Assembly: GCA_904501945.1 (NCBI GenBank)
Contig: CAJGCU010000097.1
Coordinates: forward strand, 1 to 8,308
Direction: 5' to 3'
Origin: an uncultured Bacteroidaceae bacterium
GTDB lineage: Bacteria > Bacteroidota > Bacteroidia > Bacteroidales > Bacteroidaceae
DNA: 8,308 bases
The notes under the pieces were generated by a model. It did not search any database and was not told where the DNA came from. It was given only the letters and a program-made list of their open reading frames with translations. The translations under genes and the position numbers were made by a program. Below, one piece after another: positions 6,628 through 8,308 of the stretch (the first letter of the stretch is position 1; every line of letters starts with the position of its first letter).

Positions 6628-7314
6628 ATTTACGACACTCCACAACATATCACCGCCTTCTCTACAACGAGAGATGGCGGTGTTTCTATTGACATTCCAC
6701 ACCTCATCATGCCACTGCACCAGACGCACGAGACTGTGACAAAAGTCATCGATGAAACCTTTCTGAACAAAAATCCGCTTGAGCAAGCACTTCTCCTCGA
6801 CGGTGTGGATGCCTTGTCAACACACGTTCCCAATCTTTGCATTTGCGTCAGGACAGCAGATTGTGTCCCCATTCTCTTGTGGGATGACAATCAAAAGATT
6901 ATCTCCGCTGTACACGCAGGATGGAAGGGAACGCAGAAACGTATCGTAGGAGCCAACATTGAGGTACTAAAAAAGACATACGGCACACTTGCACAGCAAC
7001 TGCATGCTATCATAGGTCCAAGCATCGGGCTTGAGAGTTTTGAAGTGGGAGAAGAGGTTTACGAATGTTTCAAGCAATCAGGATTTCCCATGAACAAACT
7101 GGCAAAAAGATATCCTGACTCACGCAATCCTCAAGCAAAGAAATGGCACATTGACCTTTGGGAATGCAATCGCCTACAACTCATCGAAAAAGGTGTCAAC
7201 CCAGGAAACATACATGTTTCAGGCATTGATACCTTTACCAACTATGACCGTTTCTTTTCTGCTCGCCGTCACTTCAACAGCAGAATTATCAATGGAATCA
7301 TGATAAAGCCTTAA
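6622..7314 (+). CDS. pgeF: PgeF/YfiH laccase-domain protein with shortened N-terminal part
   Basis: This belongs to the multicopper-polyphenol-oxidase/laccase-domain family. Known roles are peptidoglycan editing (removing wrongly built L-Ser muropeptide precursors) and purine nucleoside phosphorylase/adenosine deaminase activity (FAMIN/YfiH). From the ATG at 6622 it has 230 residues. The metal/catalytic residues are kept: H36 (in HQTHET), C81 (TADC) and H98 (HAGWKG), equivalent to E. coli H71, C107 and H124. Later marks include IGPSIG (131-136), FEVGEEVY (140-147), WHIDLWECN (175-183) and FFSARR (211-216). Odd: after FSTTRDGGVS (13-22) the usual stretch with the NxG-type motif and DDP...N helix is missing, and the chain jumps to IDIPHLIMP, about 35 residues short. 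The frame is intact. An upstream in-frame ATG (6571) overlaps obgE by 11 bases and would add 17 residues through the 9-base repeat. It may be functional or decaying. Confidence 0.88.
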   Translation: MHIYDTPQHITAFSTTRDGGVSIDIPHLIMPLHQTHETVTKVIDETFLNKNPLEQALLLDGVDALSTHVPNLCICVRTADCVPILLWDDNQKIISAVHAGWKGTQKRIVGANIEVLKKTYGTLAQQLHAIIGPSIGLESFEVGEEVYECFKQSGFPMNKLAKRYPDSRNPQAKKWHIDLWECNRLQLIEKGVNPGNIHVSGIDTFTNYDRFFSARRHFNSRIINGIMIKP

Positions 7315-8068
7315 GGCACACCACGACATTCTCCCATTCGTCGCACAAATCCTGCATCGAATGGAACAGCAGATTCGCCCCTGGATTCAATAAAGCCTCG
7401 TCAGGCAATGGTCCTGTATTCACAGCGATAGTGAATACTCCTGCAGCCACGCCTGCTTCTACACCCAATGGGGCATTTTCCACTACAATGAAATTGCAGG
7501 GATTCAACTTCTCATCATCAAGCCATTTCTTCATTTTTGCCATTCCCATCAGATAAGGCTCAGGATTCGGCTTTCCAAATTTCACGTCAAAAGCCGTTAC
7601 CATCAGTTCTTTTCTGAATATCTCAGGGAAATTCCTGTTCAGTCTGTCCAGCAGCGTCATCTGTCCACTGCCAGTCACCACCATCGGCACTACCCCACTC
7701 GCCTTCACCTTCGCCAACAATTCATACGCTCCAGGCATGCGTTCTGCCTTCGGGCACTGGTTGAACAAGTCACTTTTATATTTGTATATATTCTGTATTT
7801 CCTCTTCCGTTGCCTGACACCCACGATCGCGAATAGATACTAGATTGATGGTGCCAGCACCTGTGCGCCCTTCGTGCATATATGCCTCCCATTCTGGCAA
7901 ATCCATTCCAAAATGCGCCATTGTCTCATGCCAGCATTTCGCATGGTTCTTCATCGAATCGAACAGCACTCCGTCCATATCGAACATCGCGGCCTTCACA
8001 GCCATTCGTTCATATCCATGCACATCCAAATACTTCTGAATCGCTTCCTCTATTTTTTTCTTTTCCAT
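7298..8068 (-). CDS. HAD-superfamily phosphatase, beta-phosphoglucomutase-like
   Basis: This is a probable cytosolic sugar-phosphate or nucleotide phosphatase (or phosphomutase) of 256 residues from the ATG at 8068. Motif I FDMDGVLFDS (29-38) gives the nucleophile Asp30 and acid/base Asp32. The helical cap (about 45-110) suggests a subclass I enzyme. Motif II is VVTGSG with Thr132, motif III FGKPNPEPY with Lys166, and motif IV VVENAPLGVEAG (195-206), where E197-N198 replace the more usual E/D-D pair. A 26-residue helical leader precedes motif I, as in other Bacteroidetes members I recall. A TTG at 8086 would add 6 residues but is less likely. The substrate cannot be assigned. The 3' end overlaps the end of pgeF by 17 bases on the opposite strand, and no terminator hairpin is seen. 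A small gene lies 36 bases upstream, probably in the same transcript. Confidence 0.9.
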   Translation of the reverse strand: MEKKKIEEAIQKYLDVHGYERMAVKAAMFDMDGVLFDSMKNHAKCWHETMAHFGMDLPEWEAYMHEGRTGAGTINLVSIRDRGCQATEEEIQNIYKYKSDLFNQCPKAERMPGAYELLAKVKASGVVPMVVTGSGQMTLLDRLNRNFPEIFRKELMVTAFDVKFGKPNPEPYLMGMAKMKKWLDDEKLNPCNFIVVENAPLGVEAGVAAGVFTIAVNTGPLPDEALLNPGANLLFHSMQDLCDEWENVVVCLKALS

Positions 8069-8104
8069 CTTTTCAACGATATTCAAACAAGATGCAACTT
8101 AATG

Positions 8105-8272
8105 TCAAAAATCACCCATAGGGTCGTCGTTGATGTAGTTTTTTGTGGTCATATCATAATAAAGCGCCTCCAGTTCCTGAAGAGTAAGGTTTTCCACAGA
8201 ACGTTCAATGACGCGAATGAGCTCTTCGCGACGATACTCTTCGGACTGAGTCAGGGAATCAAGATAAGACAT
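8105..8272 (-). CDS. Small hypothetical protein, 55 residues
   Basis: This short frame runs from the ATG at 8272 to the TGA at 8105 and encodes 55 residues. It is mostly helical and acidic: MSYLDSLTQSEEYRREEL, then IRVIERSVENLTLQELEA, then LYYDMTTKNYINDDPMGDF. The helix pattern, lack of a signal peptide or membrane segment, and balanced codon use suggest a real soluble small protein, perhaps an adaptor. I do not recognise a family. It stands 36 bases upstream of the HAD phosphatase on the same strand with no terminator between, so the two are probably co-transcribed. Upstream (8273-8308) is AT-rich, with TAATTTTC on the minus strand, one base off TAnnTTTG. The alternative is a chance frame, but no other gene explains this stretch. 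Confidence 0.65.
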   Translation of the reverse strand: MSYLDSLTQSEEYRREELIRVIERSVENLTLQELEALYYDMTTKNYINDDPMGDF

Positions 8273-8308
8273 GAGAAACAGAAAATTATAATTTACTGAT
8301 GAATAAAG

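Noticed and set aside
6591..7342. Shared 11-mer TCCCATTCGTC at 6591-6601 and 7332-7342
   Set aside because: Several 11-mer matches are expected by chance in a window this long, and the second copy is inside HAD coding sequence (DEWEN).
7874..8299. Plus-strand frame of 141 codons opposite the HAD gene and small gene
   Set aside because: It is antisense to the HAD gene, which has all catalytic motifs; its composition (His, Ile, Phe-rich) looks like a shadow.
1..8308. Defence island, prophage, CRISPR or transposon
   Set aside because: All long frames are explained by housekeeping or conserved families, and no terminal repeats, transposase, recombinase or spaced repeat arrays are seen.

Overview
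The window looks like chromosomal DNA of a Bacteroidales bacterium, most likely Prevotellaceae (Prevotella/Segatella-like). The reasons are a DUF4831 protein, an Obg GTPase ending in a long acidic tail, a short-LID adenylate kinase, A-rich translation starts without Shine-Dalgarno sites, and TAnnTTTG promoter boxes of the Bacteroidetes type. The content is mainly housekeeping. I see no phage, insertion sequence, CRISPR array, tRNA, rRNA or defence system, and no convincing new multi-gene system.

Layout. Positions 1-3951 hold four genes read leftwards. In order of transcription they are nnr (bifunctional NAD(P)HX repair enzyme), an exported DUF4831 protein 5 bases downstream, aqpZ (water channel), and the first 170 codons of an MFS transporter that runs off the left edge. 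A good intrinsic terminator follows aqpZ. The MFS promoter appears to be built into that terminator and to start transcription at the MFS start codon. A 186-base AT-rich divergent region (3952-4137) carries a TAnnTTTG box in each direction and phased A-tracts. Rightwards from it run hpt, adk, obgE and pgeF, probably one operon. From the right edge, leftwards, come a 55-residue unknown protein and a HAD-family phosphatase, which converge on and overlap the end of pgeF.

How the genes fit together. hpt (purine base to nucleotide) and adk (AMP to ADP) are purine-nucleotide enzymes. ObgE is a ribosome-assembly GTPase that binds GTP/GDP. PgeF belongs to the laccase-domain/FAMIN family, for which nucleoside phosphorylase and deaminase activities are known as well as peptidoglycan editing. 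The operon could therefore join purine salvage to ribosome and wall control, which is inference. nnr repairs damaged NAD(P)H; what the co-transcribed exported DUF4831 protein does is unknown.

Points of most interest: (1) pgeF keeps its His/Cys/His site but lacks about 35 residues of its N-terminal part; (2) a degenerate 9-base tandem array fills the obgE-pgeF gap, lies in frame with pgeF and contains its start codon; (3) the aqpZ terminator and MFS promoter are interleaved, predicting a leaderless mRNA; (4) a long AT-rich inverted repeat with a GC-rich inner hairpin lies between adk and obgE; (5) pgeF and the HAD gene overlap tail to tail by 17 bases.
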